Shown here in pieces: positions 1 to 9,443 of a DNA stretch of 64,000 nucleotides (position 1 is the stretch's first letter; each line of letters opens with the position of its first letter). A program made the position numbers and the translations under genes. The stretch spans positions 248,001 through 312,000 of the forward strand of contig JARULA010000002.1 of NCBI GenBank assembly GCA_029688995.1, read 5' to 3'. Source of the DNA: Marinilabiliaceae bacterium ANBcel2. Its GTDB lineage: Bacteria > Bacteroidota > Bacteroidia > Bacteroidales > Marinilabiliaceae. The notes beneath the pieces are model-generated. The model did not search any database and had not been told where the DNA came from. It saw nothing but the letters and a program-made list of their open reading frames with translations.

Positions 1-3000
1 GAAGGTGCTAAAGAGGCTGTTTTATGGTATAAACATCTTTTTGGAGATGATTTTTATCTTGAGTTGCAGCGACATCCTTCAGAGGATCCGCAATTAAGAG
101 AACAGGTTTATAGTGAGCAAAAGGTGGTGAATGAAAAACTTCTTGAATTGTCAAAGCAGTTTGGTGTAAAAGTGGTGGCTGCAAATGATGTTCACTTTGC
201 AAATGCTGAAGATTCTGCTGTTCATGATATAATGATCTGTCTTAATACAGGCAAAGATGTTGATGATGTTAACAGGATGCGATATACCGGTCAGGAGTGG
301 TTTAAGAGTACTAAGGAGATGAATGAGCTTTTTGCAGATATCCCTGCTGCTCTTGAAGGTACTGCTGATATTGCCAATAAAGTAGAGTTCTTTGAATTGG
401 ATTCGCCGCCTATTATGCCACTTTTTTCCATTCCTGAAGAGTTTGGAACATGGGATGATTATAAAAGCAAATTCTCTGAGGAAGTTTTGAAGCAGGAGTT
501 TGGGGCACTATGTTATAAGACTCTTGGGAATGATTATGAACATATTCTTCGTGTTAAACAGGAGGCTGATTATTTAGAACATCTTACCTATAAAGGTGCT
601 AAAGACTTTTATGGAGAAAATTTGAGTGATGAGGTTAAAGAGAGGATCGATTTTGAGCTAAAGACCATAAAAACAATGGGTTTTCCGGGATATTTTCTAA
701 TTGTTCAGGACTTTATCAATAAAGCAAGGAGTATGGGTGTTTTAGTTGGTCCCGGGAGAGGTTCTGCTGCTGGTTCGGTAGTTGCGTATTGTGTTGGAAT
801 TACCACAGTTGATCCTATAAAATTTGATCTTCTCTTCGAGAGGTTTTTAAATCCTGACAGGATATCAATGCCCGATGTTGATATTGATTTTGACGATGAT
901 GGCAGAGCTCTTATTCTTAATTGGGTGGCACAAAAATATGGAAAAGATAAAGTAGCTCATATCTGTACTTTTGGTACTATGGCTGCTAAATCGGCTATCA
1001 AAGATGTAGCAAGGGTGTTAAAGCTGCCTCTTTCTGAAGCTGAGAGATTATCTAAAAGGATTCCCGACAAGCCCGGGACTAAACTTTTAAATGCCTATAA
1101 AGAGGTCTTAAATCTTGAGAATGAGTTTGGTGCAGTTGACCGTGTAATCCCATTCTTAGAGAAAAAAACCAAGGAAGCCCGTAAAGCTGAAAAAGATAAG
1201 GATGTTGCTTTTTATGAGATGCTTGTAATATTTGCAGAGGAGATAATAAAAGGGCGGCAAGAGAATAATGATATTTTACTTCGAACTCTTGAATATGCAT
1301 GTGATTTAGAGGGTTCGATAAGACATACAGGAGTACATGCATGTGGTGTTTTAATTGGGCGGGACCCTTTAAATGAGCATATTCCTCTGATGCCGGCTAA
1401 AGAAGGGGTTGACCTGTTGGTGACTCAATATGACGGGAATTATGTTGAGTCTATAGGTCTTTTAAAGATGGACTTTTTAGGTTTAAAAACTCTCTCTATT
1501 TTGAAGGAGACTTTAAATGCAATAAGGCTCTCTAAGGGGATAGATTTAGATCTGGATAGTTTGCCGGATGATGATCAAAAAACTTTTGAGCTGTTTAGCA
1601 GGGGAGAGACTACAGCTATATTTCAGTTTGAGTCGGCCGGAATGAAAAAGTACCTTAAAGAGCTTCAGCCAAACCGGTTCGAAGATTTGGTTGCTATGAA
1701 TGCTTTATACCGTCCCGGCCCTATGGAATATATCCCCAACTATGTTGCGCGAAAGCACGGTAGGGAGGATATTCATTATGATCATCCCATAATGGAATCA
1801 TATCTTAAAGATACATATGGGATTACAGTTTTTCAGGAGCAGGTTATGCTTTTGTCTCGTTCTCTTGCAGGATTTACCAGAGGAGAATCTGACTCTCTGC
1901 GAAAAGCTATGGGGAAGAAGCTTTTTGATGTAATGGAAAAGCTTAAGGTTAAATTTGAAGAGGGTTGTCGCAATAACACTCAATTTATTGATGGATGTAA
2001 AGAAGTTGGAAGAGAGCCCGGTGAATTAATTGAGAAGATTTGGAAAGATTGGGAAGCATTTGCAAGTTATGCTTTTAATAAATCTCACTCTGTATGTTAT
2101 GCAAATTTGGCATATCAGACAGGTTATTTAAAAGCTCATTACCCTGCTGAGTTTATGGCAGGAGTTTTAAGTCGTAATCTTAATGATATTTCTAAGATTA
2201 CTACCTTTATGGATGAGTGTCGCCGTATGGAAATTAGTGTTCTAGGACCTGATGTAAATGAGAGTTTTCAAAAATTTACTGTTAATAAAGAGGGGGCATT
2301 AAGATTTGGTATGGCCGCTATTAAAGGGGTTGGACAAAATGTTGTAGAAGAAATTGTATCTGAGAGAGAAAAAAATGGTCACTATAAAAGTGTGTTTGAT
2401 TTTATTGAGAGGGTAAATTTATATATTGTAAATAAAAAATCGGTTGAAGCTTTAGCTGCATCAGGAGCATTTGATAATTTAGGTTCTCATCACAGAGCTC
2501 AATTTTTTGCTGCATTAGAGCAGGATGCTACCTTTATTGAGAGGTTGTTGCGTTATGGTAATAAGTATCAGGTTGATTTAAAAAGTAATCAAAACTCACT
2601 TTTTGGTGCAGCTGATATGGCTGTGGAGATTCAGAAGCCTCAAATCCCTGAATGTAATGAATTTACCACACTTGAAAAGCTTGAGAAAGAGAAGGAGTTG
2701 ATTGGCATCTATTTGTCGGCTCATCCCCTTGATAATTATCGATTAGAGCTAACCCATTACTGTAATACCACCCTTGCATCGTTAAGTGATTTAAATGGGT
2801 TTTCAAAAAAAGAATTTGTTGTGGGTGGAATGGTTACTAATGTTAGACAGGGATTTACTAAAACGGGTAGTAAATTTGCTGTTCTCACTCTTGAAGATTA
2901 TTCAGGTTCTTGTGATTTTGCTTTTTTTGGAAAGGATTATATTAATTTTAACAGCTATTTTGAGACCAAGCTGTTTTTAATTGTTAAAGGCTCTGTGATA

Positions 3001-3318
3001 CCCCGACGGCCCGGTTCAGATGAGCTGAGGGTTAAGGCTAATAAAATTATGCTTCTGTCCGAGGTTCTTGATCAGGTTAAGAGTGTGACTTTAAAAATAC
3101 CACTATCGGGATTGACCGAAACAGTTGTAAATGACCTTTATTATCTTTCATCTGAAAATCGTGGAAAGGTGACATTAAAATTTAAAATAATTGATGATAT
3201 AAAAAACAAAGGCAACTCTGTTAGTATGCTGTCAAGATCTTTATTGATAGATTTAAAGAGCCCTGAGCTGATTAAATTTTTTGAACAGCAGTCAGACATT
3301 TCAATAAGTTTAAATTAA
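1..3318 (+). CDS. dnaE: DNA polymerase III subunit alpha (5'-truncated by window edge)
   Basis: Catalytic alpha subunit of the replicative DNA polymerase III, which extends primers on both strands in the cytoplasmic replisome. The reading frame is open from base 1 to the stop at 3316-3318 (1105 residues), so the start lies outside the window and roughly the first part of the N-terminal PHP domain is missing. The polymerase core is intact: a GPGRGSAAGS nucleotide-binding stretch near nt 750-780 and the catalytic aspartate motif PDVDIDFDDD near nt 870-900. A C-terminal OB-fold (VVGGMVTNVRQGFTKTG) begins near nt 2820. It is the DnaE type rather than PolC, as no inserted 3'-5' exonuclease is seen. 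The trxA gene follows 153 bp downstream. An internal TTG at 64 is not the true start, because similarity to the PHP domain continues upstream of it. Confidence 0.97.
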   Translation, partial: EGAKEAVLWYKHLFGDDFYLELQRHPSEDPQLREQVYSEQKVVNEKLLELSKQFGVKVVAANDVHFANAEDSAVHDIMICLNTGKDVDDVNRMRYTGQEWFKSTKEMNELFADIPAALEGTADIANKVEFFELDSPPIMPLFSIPEEFGTWDDYKSKFSEEVLKQEFGALCYKTLGNDYEHILRVKQEADYLEHLTYKGAKDFYGENLSDEVKERIDFELKTIKTMGFPGYFLIVQDFINKARSMGVLVGPGRGSAAGSVVAYCVGITTVDPIKFDLLFERFLNPDRISMPDVDIDFDDDGRALILNWVAQKYGKDKVAHICTFGTMAAKSAIKDVARVLKLPLSEAERLSKRIPDKPGTKLLNAYKEVLNLENEFGAVDRVIPFLEKKTKEARKAEKDKDVAFYEMLVIFAEEIIKGRQENNDILLRTLEYACDLEGSIRHTGVHACGVLIGRDPLNEHIPLMPAKEGVDLLVTQYDGNYVESIGLLKMDFLGLKTLSILKETLNAIRLSKGIDLDLDSLPDDDQKTFELFSRGETTAIFQFESAGMKKYLKELQPNRFEDLVAMNALYRPGPMEYIPNYVARKHGREDIHYDHPIMESYLKDTYGITVFQEQVMLLSRSLAGFTRGESDSLRKAMGKKLFDVMEKLKVKFEEGCRNNTQFIDGCKEVGREPGELIEKIWKDWEAFASYAFNKSHSVCYANLAYQTGYLKAHYPAEFMAGVLSRNLNDISKITTFMDECRRMEISVLGPDVNESFQKFTVNKEGALRFGMAAIKGVGQNVVEEIVSEREKNGHYKSVFDFIERVNLYIVNKKSVEALAASGAFDNLGSHHRAQFFAALEQDATFIERLLRYGNKYQVDLKSNQNSLFGAADMAVEIQKPQIPECNEFTTLEKLEKEKELIGIYLSAHPLDNYRLELTHYCNTTLASLSDLNGFSKKEFVVGGMVTNVRQGFTKTGSKFAVLTLEDYSGSCDFAFFGKDYINFNSYFETKLFLIVKGSVIPRRPGSDELRVKANKIMLLSEVLDQVKSVTLKIPLSGLTETVVNDLYYLSSENRGKVTLKFKIIDDIKNKGNSVSMLSRSLLIDLKSPELIKFFEQQSDISISLN

Positions 3319-3338
3319 AGTTGTTTCTTAAAATTTAT

Positions 3339-3346
3339 TATCTTTG
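3339..3346 (+). promoter_or_regulatory. Candidate -7 box for trxA
   Basis: TATCTTTG matches the Bacteroidota -7 consensus TAnnTTTG. It lies 21 bp after the dnaE stop and about 126 bp before the trxA start. No good TTTG -33 box is seen at the usual spacing, so this is a suggestion only. Confidence 0.35.
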
Positions 3347-3349
3347 AAC

Positions 3350-3366
3350 AAGAGGGCTCCTTTTTT
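3350..3366 (+). terminator. Weak terminator-like hairpin after dnaE
   Basis: A 6-bp stem (AAGAGG with CCTTTT, one G-U pair) and a 3-base loop run into a T tract about 30 bp after the dnaE stop. It is short and follows a possible promoter box, so support is weak. Confidence 0.25.
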
Positions 3367-3471
3367 GTTAAATAGTATCCTAACCATATAAGTTTAAACA
3401 TTATAATTAGTTCCGAAATAATTTGAGTAAATTAAATAGAGTGTTTATAGAATAAACTAAAATATGAAGTT

Positions 3472-3789
3472 ATGACACAAGAGGTAACAGATTCTAATTT
3501 TGAAGATTTGGTATTGAAGTCAGATAAGCCTGTACTTGTTGACTTTTGGGCAGAATGGTGTGGCCCCTGCAGAATGGTTGCACCGGTAGTTGCAGAGTTA
3601 GCCGAGGAGTATAACGATAAGGCTGTTATAACAAAAATGGATGTTGATAGCAATCCCGAAACTTCAGTAAAGTTTGGTATTCGTAATATTCCAACAATTT
3701 TGTTTTTTAAAAATGGAGAGGTTGTTGATAAGCAAGTTGGCGCAGTCCCTAAAACAATACTTGCTTCGAAGCTGGATGCTTTGATTTAA
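3472..3789 (+). CDS. trxA: Thioredoxin
   Basis: Small cytoplasmic dithiol oxidoreductase that reduces protein disulfides with electrons from thioredoxin reductase. The 105-residue length is typical for the family. The canonical active site WCGPC is at residues 29-33, preceded by the VDFWAEW strand, and the cis-proline loop IPT is near residue 75. The start ATG at 3472 gives the normal thioredoxin N terminus. It stands alone between dnaE and the convergent DUF151 gene, and ends in a strong shared hairpin terminator at 3825-3863. No thioredoxin reductase gene is in the window. Nothing is unusual. Confidence 0.96.
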   Translation: MTQEVTDSNFEDLVLKSDKPVLVDFWAEWCGPCRMVAPVVAELAEEYNDKAVITKMDVDSNPETSVKFGIRNIPTILFFKNGEVVDKQVGAVPKTILASKLDALI

Positions 3790-3824
3790 TAAATTATAGC
3801 TAAGATATAATTTACTTTAAATTT

Positions 3825-3863
3825 AATAATAGTGCGGTTTTTTAGATGAACTGCACTATTATT
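3825..3863. terminator. Bidirectional terminator between trxA and the DUF151 gene
   Basis: A 15-bp inverted repeat (AATAATAGTGCGGTT with AACTGCACTATTATT, one G-T) encloses a 9-base loop. T-rich tracts flank it on both strands. It lies 36 bp after the trxA stop and ends 2 bp before the stop of the opposing gene, so it can serve both convergent transcripts. Confidence 0.85.
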
Positions 3864-3865
3864 TT

Positions 3866-4486
3866 TTATTGCTCTTCTCTTCGTTTAATTTCATCCCGTA
3901 ACTGGGAAGCTCTCTCATAATTTTCAGTTTCAATTGCTTTGTTTAAAAGTGCTTTTAGCTCATAAACACTCTTTTTTGAGAGGGGATTCTCCTTTTTTTG
4001 TGAACCGGATCTTCTTTTTTCCTCTTTATCTTTTTGTATTGATGAGGCCGCAGGGTCTTCGGTATCTCCAAAATCTAAAACAATACCAGCTTTTGATAAA
4101 ATGTTTTCGTAAGTGTATATCGGACATGCAAAGCGAAGCGCCAGTGCAACCGCATCAGATGTTCGTGAATCTATTCTTAATATTTTTCCGTTTTTTGAAC
4201 ATACCAGCTCTGAATAGAATATACCCTCTTCCAATTTATATATCACCACCTCTGATATTATAATATCAAATGATTTAGCAAAATTTAAAAAGAGATCATG
4301 CGTTAATGGTCTTGGAGGCTCCAGACCTTCAAGCTTTATAGCTATTGATTGAGCTTCTACACCTCCTATTATAATAGGGATTCGTCTTTCTCCTTCTTCC
4401 TCGGAAAGTACTAATGCATAAGCTCCTGATTGTGTTTGCGAATAGGACAATCCTAAGATATTAAGCTTGATTTTTTTTTCACTCAT
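3866..4486 (-). CDS. DUF151 bifunctional-nuclease-like protein with C-terminal UVR domain
   Basis: A 206-residue two-domain protein. Residues about 5-140 match the DUF151/bifunctional nuclease (BFN) fold: the segments ERRIPIIIGGVEAQSIA, LTHDLFLNFAKSF and IDSRTSDAVALALRF are characteristic. The last 35 residues (KALLNKAIETENYERASQLRDEI) form a UvrB/UvrC-type UVR helical hairpin. A low-complexity Lys/Glu/Ser linker joins them. DUF151 proteins have been reported to have nuclease activity in plants and bacteria, but the cellular role here is not established; the UVR motif suggests contact with nucleotide excision repair or Clp-type partners. Start ATG at 4486. It converges with trxA and is divergent from rsmA. 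Confidence 0.85.
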   Translation of the reverse strand: MSEKKIKLNILGLSYSQTQSGAYALVLSEEEGERRIPIIIGGVEAQSIAIKLEGLEPPRPLTHDLFLNFAKSFDIIISEVVIYKLEEGIFYSELVCSKNGKILRIDSRTSDAVALALRFACPIYTYENILSKAGIVLDFGDTEDPAASSIQKDKEEKRRSGSQKKENPLSKKSVYELKALLNKAIETENYERASQLRDEIKRREEQ

Positions 4487-4551
4487 TTAATTTTCTTTTT
4501 TGCTTTAAAAGTGCTGAAAAATTGTTTTGTATAAGCAAATATATGAATTAC

Positions 4552-4585
4552 TTTGAAGAAACAGATATAAAATATTTTACCTTTG
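4552..4585 (+). promoter_or_regulatory. Promoter of rsmA
   Basis: TTTG at 4552-4555 and TACCTTTG at 4578-4585 are separated by 22 bp. They match the Bacteroidota -33 (TTTG) and -7 (TAnnTTTG) boxes. The -7 box is 26 bp before the rsmA start. Confidence 0.6.
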
Positions 4586-4611
4586 TCTAAGTTAACAGCT
4601 AATTATTACAG

Positions 4612-5388
4612 ATGAAGAGAGTCACGGCCAAAAAGCATTTGGGGCAACATTTTTTAAAAGACATCTCGATAGCTGAAAAGATTACAGAATCTTTACCTTC
4701 ACATCTTTCCAATATATTAGAGGTTGGACCCGGTATGGGTGTTCTTACACAGTTTTTGATTCAAAGAGAACCTGTTAATTTGAAAGTTGTTGAATTGGAT
4801 TCTGAATCGGTTAGTTATCTTAATCAAAAGTATCCCTCTTTGAGAGATAGAATAATTGAGGATGATTTTTTGACACTCAATTTAAAGGAGTTGTATTGTT
4901 CTAAATTTAGTTTAATTGGTAATTTTCCTTATAATATTTCTAGTCAAATCTTTTTTAAGGTATATTATAATAGAGATTTGATAGATTATGTTGTAGGGAT
5001 GTTACAAAAGGAGGTTGCAGAGAGGATTAGTTCAAAGCCAGGTTCTAAGAGATATGGGATCTTAAGTGTTCTGCTGCAGGCATTTTTTGATATAGAGTAT
5101 CTTTTTACCGTTGAAGAAAATAGTTTTTCTCCTCCTCCAAAAGTAAAATCAGGAGTGATAAGGTTAAAACGTAATGGTGAAACAGCGTTGAATTGTAACG
5201 AGAAACTTTTTATTTCAGTAGTAAAGAGCTCTTTTAACAGAAGACGAAAAATGCTTAGAAACAGTTTAAAGCCACTTGTATCCGATTTGAAAATTTTGGA
5301 CAATTCTCTTTTTGAAAAAAGACCCGAGCAGCTTTCGGTTGAACAATTTGTTTTAGTGACTAATATTGTAGAAAGGCAAATGTGTTAA
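4612..5388 (+). CDS. rsmA: 16S rRNA (adenine1518-N6/adenine1519-N6)-dimethyltransferase
   Basis: Dimethylates two adjacent adenines in the 3' terminal helix 45 of 16S rRNA with S-adenosylmethionine, a late 30S assembly step; loss gives kasugamycin resistance in other bacteria. The protein has 258 residues, the usual length. The N terminus KKHLGQHFL is the family signature, the SAM-binding loop LEVGPGMG is at residues 36-43 and the catalytic NFPY is at 104-107. A C-terminal helical rRNA-binding domain (SFNRRRKMLRNSL) follows. ATG at 4612 sits 26 bp after a consensus -7 box. It is followed at 111 bp by mgtE on the same strand. Confidence 0.97.
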   Translation: MKRVTAKKHLGQHFLKDISIAEKITESLPSHLSNILEVGPGMGVLTQFLIQREPVNLKVVELDSESVSYLNQKYPSLRDRIIEDDFLTLNLKELYCSKFSLIGNFPYNISSQIFFKVYYNRDLIDYVVGMLQKEVAERISSKPGSKRYGILSVLLQAFFDIEYLFTVEENSFSPPPKVKSGVIRLKRNGETALNCNEKLFISVVKSSFNRRRKMLRNSLKPLVSDLKILDNSLFEKRPEQLSVEQFVLVTNIVERQMC

Positions 5389-5499
5389 GGCTTTAAATAT
5401 TGAGTCATTATAGTTGTAAATAAGCACATATTTTTATATTGATGGAAAATTAGTTTTACGAAGAAACGATTCATAAAAAGATAGGGAAAGGGATTTGCT

Positions 5500-6864
5500 A
5501 TGGCAACATTTGAGCTTACCAGAGACTATATAAATGGATTAAGAACGTTAATTGAAGAGAAGAATGAGCAGGTTCTCAAGGATAAAATTAAAGAGCTTCA
5601 CCCGGCTGATATAGCTGAGATATACGAAAGCCTTAGTTTGGACGAGGCTAAATTTCTATACCTTCTTCTCGATGAAGATGTTGCGGCCGATGTTCTTATA
5701 GAGCTTGAAGAGGATAAGCGGGTTAATTTTTTAAAATCGTTACCGGCTAAAATAATTGCCCGCAGGTTTATTTCAAAAATGGAGTCTGATGATGCTGCCG
5801 ATGTTATTGCAGAGATAGAGATGGAGAAACAGAAGGAGATTCTCTCATATCTCGACGATATTTCAATAGCAGGCGATATTGTTGATCTTTTAAGTTATAA
5901 GGAGAATTCTGCCGGAGGGTTGATGGCAAAGGAACTTATTAAGGTTAGGGAGAGTTGGAGCATTATTACCTGTCTGCGTAGTATGAGAAGACAGGCCCAG
6001 GAGGTGGATGAGGTCTATTTTGTTTATGTGGTTGATGATAATGATGTGCTTAAAGGAACCATTTCATTAAAAAAGATGTTGCTAAATCCTACCACTACTA
6101 CCGTTATGGATATGTATAATCCTGATGTTATTTCTGTAGGTGTTGATGTGGATTCAGAGGAGGTTGCCAATATTATGAATAAATATGACCTTGTAGTACT
6201 TCCTGTTGTTGATAGTCTTGATCGTCTTGTGGGGCGAATTACTATCGATGATGTTATGGATGTTATGAGAGAAGAGGCTGAAAAGGATTATCAGCTTGCT
6301 TCGGGTATTACTCATGACGTGGGAGCCTCAGATAATGTATGGAGGTTAACTCGTGCCAGGATCCCATGGTTAATGATCGGATTAGTGGGAGGTCTTTTTG
6401 GCTCCCGTATTATTGGTCTGTTCGAAGGAGATATTGCTGCTTTCCCGCAGATGGCTTTTTTTATGCCTCTGATTGCTGCTATGGGGGGAAATGTTGGTAT
6501 TCAGTCATCGGCTATTATGGTTCAGTCTATTGCAAGTGGTAATTTGGGATTGGATTCCAATATAAGGATGCTATTAAAGGAGTTGTCGGTAGCCTTTTTA
6601 AATGCCGGAGTACTTGCTCTTTTAGCTTTTGGGTATAATTTTGCTATAGGTTCAGGAATTGCATTAACTTTAACTGTTGCATCTGCCATGTTTTCAGTTG
6701 TTCTGTTTGCATCTCTGTTTGGATCTTTTTTACCTTTGATTTTTCATAAAGTTAATATTGACCCGGCTGTTGCAACAGGTCCATTTATAACTACTCTTAA
6801 TGATATTTCCGGGATGTTTGTTTATTTGATGTTGGCATCTTACTATTTTTCTGTTTTTATTTAA
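5500..6864 (+). CDS. mgtE: Magnesium transporter MgtE
   Basis: Inner-membrane Mg2+ channel gated by cytosolic Mg2+. The 454-residue protein has the full family layout: an N-terminal superhelical MgtE domain (LHPADIAEIYESL, with repeated DxxADV segments), a pair of CBS domains about residues 140-260, a plug helix, and five C-terminal membrane segments starting near residue 285. The pore region includes PLIAAMGGNVGIQSSA, the conserved GGNxGxQ-like signature. ATG at 5500 follows a purine-rich AGGGAAAGGG stretch that can act as a ribosome binding site. priA follows after 21 bp, so the two are probably cotranscribed. I see no Mg-sensing riboswitch in the short upstream gap. Confidence 0.95.
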   Translation: MATFELTRDYINGLRTLIEEKNEQVLKDKIKELHPADIAEIYESLSLDEAKFLYLLLDEDVAADVLIELEEDKRVNFLKSLPAKIIARRFISKMESDDAADVIAEIEMEKQKEILSYLDDISIAGDIVDLLSYKENSAGGLMAKELIKVRESWSIITCLRSMRRQAQEVDEVYFVYVVDDNDVLKGTISLKKMLLNPTTTTVMDMYNPDVISVGVDVDSEEVANIMNKYDLVVLPVVDSLDRLVGRITIDDVMDVMREEAEKDYQLASGITHDVGASDNVWRLTRARIPWLMIGLVGGLFGSRIIGLFEGDIAAFPQMAFFMPLIAAMGGNVGIQSSAIMVQSIASGNLGLDSNIRMLLKELSVAFLNAGVLALLAFGYNFAIGSGIALTLTVASAMFSVVLFASLFGSFLPLIFHKVNIDPAVATGPFITTLNDISGMFVYLMLASYYFSVFI

Positions 6865-6885
6865 TAGAGTAGTTTCTGTTGTTTT

Positions 6886-9351
6886 ATGAGTAAATATAAA
6901 TTTGCAGATATTGTTTTGCCGGTTCCGCTCCCAAAGCTCTTCACATATTATATTCCTGGCTTTGTTGAGAAGTTGGAACCGGGAATGAGAGTTGTTGTCT
7001 CTTTTGGTAAAAAGAAGTTACTTTCGGGGGTTGTTTGTGAGCTGCATAATCTAGAACCACAGGGATATAAGGTTAAACCTATTATTGAATTGCTCGATGA
7101 GGCACCTGTAGTTACTTTAAATCAGTTATGGTTGTGGAGCTGGATCTCTGAATATTATCAATGTACTTACGGGGAGGTATATAAAGCAGCTTTGCCTGCC
7201 GGCTTGAAGCTGGAGAGTGAAGCAAGGGTAACTTTGGCAGATTCTTTTAATTGTAATATTGAGTTGTCTCAAAAGGAGATGAGTATTATCAACTGTTTTG
7301 ATAATTCCAATAAAGCTTTAACAGTAGATGAGATTAACCGTTCTGCTAATTTATCTTCAAGTTATAATATTATTAAGACTCTTGTATCTAAAGGTGTTTT
7401 ACTTGTTAATGAGAAATTACGTAGAGCTGTAAAACCTAAAGAGGCTATTTTTTATTATTTAAATAGTGATTATTATCTTCAAGATAAGTTGCAAAATCTT
7501 TTTGGAGAACTTGAAAAAGCCCCTAAGCAGCTTGAGTTGTTAATGGACTTTATCTCCAAAGCTGGGGGATTTAATTGTGTTATTAAGGGTGAGACCGTTG
7601 CACGCGATAAGCTCAAGGATAAAGGGACTGCTTTAAATACTCTTGTAAAAAAAGAGATCTTAATTAAAGAGTTAAGACGGGTAAAATCTTTAACTGATTC
7701 TGCTCCTTTCCATACCGATCTTGAAGAAAAAAAGGAGCTGTCAAATGCACAAAATATTGCATTGCAAAAGATCAGGGATAACTTCTTAAATAAAAAAAGT
7801 GTTTTATTGCATGGGGTAACTTCAAGTGGTAAAACTGAAATCTATATCCATCTTATTGAAGAGCAGCTTGCAAAGGGTTTTCAGGTTCTATATCTTTTAC
7901 CTGAAATAGCATTAACAACCCAAATCACCAGCAGATTAAAAGCTCATTTTGGAAATTTACTTGGTATTTATCACTCTAAGTTTAATGACAGGGAACGTAT
8001 TGATGTATGGAACAATCTCTTGAATAATGAGGGATACAAAATTATTATAGGTGTTCGCTCTTCTCTTTTTTTACCATTTAGTAATCTCGGACTTATAATT
8101 GTGGATGAAGAACATGAACCCTCTTTTAAACAGTTTGATCCTGCCCCAAGATATAATGCCCGGGATGTTGCTTTAGTTTTGGGAAAACGTTTTGGTGCCG
8201 ATATACTTCTTGGAACTGCAACACCATCGGTCGAGAGTTACTATAATGCATTAACCGGAAAGTTCTCCAAAGTTGAATTAACAACCAGGTTTGAAGGAAT
8301 TCAACTTCCCCGCATTGAGGTTGTAAATCTTCGTGAAGCTTATCGAAAGAAGCAGATGAATTCTCACTTCTCTCCCTTATTGCTTCAATATATGAAAAAG
8401 GCTGTTGAAGAGGGGGAGCAGGTTATTCTTTTTCAAAATCGCAGAGGGTTTTCTCCATATCTTGAATGCCGTTTATGTGCATGGGTTGCAGGGTGCAAGC
8501 ATTGTGATGTAAGTTTGACTTTTCATAAAAATGTTAACCAACTGGTGTGTCACTATTGTGGATATACAGTTAATCTATTAAACAGTTGTCAGGCATGCGG
8601 ATCTCCTTTAGTTGAATTGAAGGGGTTTGGCACACAAAAGGTTGAGGAGGAGATTCAGGAGCTTTTTCCGGGAATAGGGGTTGCACGTTTAGATTATGAT
8701 ACAACAAGATCTAAAAGTGGATATGAAAAGATATTAGGCAGTTTTGAAAGTGGTGAGACTCAAATTTTGGTTGGAACTCAAATGGTCTCTAAAGGTCTCG
8801 ATTTTGATCGTGTTAGTATTGTGGGGATTCTTAATGCTGATGCGATGTTTAATAAACCTGACTTTAGAGCTTTTGAGAGAAGTTATCAGATGATTGCCCA
8901 GGTTAGTGGTCGTGCCGGAAGAAAGTATAAACAAGGCATTGTAGTTTTGCAGACATCCGACCCGGAGCATCCTGTAATTCACTATGTTGTTAATGATAAT
9001 CCCGATTCGTTTTACCGTATTCAGCTTGCTGAGCGAAAAGAGTTTAAGTATCCCCCATTTTACCGGCTTATCAATATAATTATAAAACATAAAAGAGAAG
9101 ATGTTGCACGTAATGCCTCCAATAAGTTAACGGCTCTGCTCTCTAAAGTTTTTGGTGATAGGGTTTTGGGGCCTCAGGAACCTCCTGTTAACCGAGTTCA
9201 GGATTTTCACCTTCAAAGGGTTTTAATAAAAATTGAGAGGAGAGCCTCTGCAGTTAAATCTAAGGATTATATTAACAACTGTATAAAAGAGGTGCTAATA
9301 GTTGAGCAGTATAAGTATGTTAATATTCAAATTGATGTCGATCCGTTATAA
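6886..9351 (+). CDS. priA: Primosomal protein N' (replication restart helicase PriA)
   Basis: Superfamily 2 helicase that recognises abandoned forks and reloads the replicative helicase. The 821-residue protein begins with the 3'-DNA-binding domain (KYKFADIVLPVPLPKLFTY). Walker A GVTSSGKT is near residue 310 and the DEEH box near 406. A zinc-binding insert with eight cysteines in CxxC-type pairs spans about residues 527-575 (CRLC, CKHC, CHYC, CQAC). The helicase motif QVSGRAGR and a C-terminal PriA domain complete it. It starts 21 bp after mgtE, and rpoN follows after 92 bp with its own likely promoter. Length and motifs are ordinary for Bacteroidota PriA. Confidence 0.97.
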   Translation: MSKYKFADIVLPVPLPKLFTYYIPGFVEKLEPGMRVVVSFGKKKLLSGVVCELHNLEPQGYKVKPIIELLDEAPVVTLNQLWLWSWISEYYQCTYGEVYKAALPAGLKLESEARVTLADSFNCNIELSQKEMSIINCFDNSNKALTVDEINRSANLSSSYNIIKTLVSKGVLLVNEKLRRAVKPKEAIFYYLNSDYYLQDKLQNLFGELEKAPKQLELLMDFISKAGGFNCVIKGETVARDKLKDKGTALNTLVKKEILIKELRRVKSLTDSAPFHTDLEEKKELSNAQNIALQKIRDNFLNKKSVLLHGVTSSGKTEIYIHLIEEQLAKGFQVLYLLPEIALTTQITSRLKAHFGNLLGIYHSKFNDRERIDVWNNLLNNEGYKIIIGVRSSLFLPFSNLGLIIVDEEHEPSFKQFDPAPRYNARDVALVLGKRFGADILLGTATPSVESYYNALTGKFSKVELTTRFEGIQLPRIEVVNLREAYRKKQMNSHFSPLLLQYMKKAVEEGEQVILFQNRRGFSPYLECRLCAWVAGCKHCDVSLTFHKNVNQLVCHYCGYTVNLLNSCQACGSPLVELKGFGTQKVEEEIQELFPGIGVARLDYDTTRSKSGYEKILGSFESGETQILVGTQMVSKGLDFDRVSIVGILNADAMFNKPDFRAFERSYQMIAQVSGRAGRKYKQGIVVLQTSDPEHPVIHYVVNDNPDSFYRIQLAERKEFKYPPFYRLINIIIKHKREDVARNASNKLTALLSKVFGDRVLGPQEPPVNRVQDFHLQRVLIKIERRASAVKSKDYINNCIKEVLIVEQYKYVNIQIDVDPL

Positions 9352-9406
9352 TAAACAATATCTTATAATTTGTCTGTAGTTGATAGATGAATTGATTAAA
9401 TAACGC

Positions 9407-9414
9407 TATTTTTG
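9407..9414 (+). promoter_or_regulatory. Candidate -7 box for rpoN
   Basis: TATTTTTG fits TAnnTTTG and lies 29 bp upstream of the rpoN ATG. A -33 TTTG at normal spacing is not clear. Confidence 0.4.
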
Positions 9415-9443
9415 TTTATATTATTGATAAGTGTCAAGATGCT

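Noticed and set aside
3432-3653. Minus-strand ORF over trxA, and the many similar frames opposite other genes
   Set aside because: These overlap strongly supported genes, have no promoter or ribosome binding site and show no recognisable protein features.
5389-5499. Possible magnesium riboswitch before mgtE
   Set aside because: The 111-bp gap is AT-rich without the conserved paired elements of known Mg2+ sensors.
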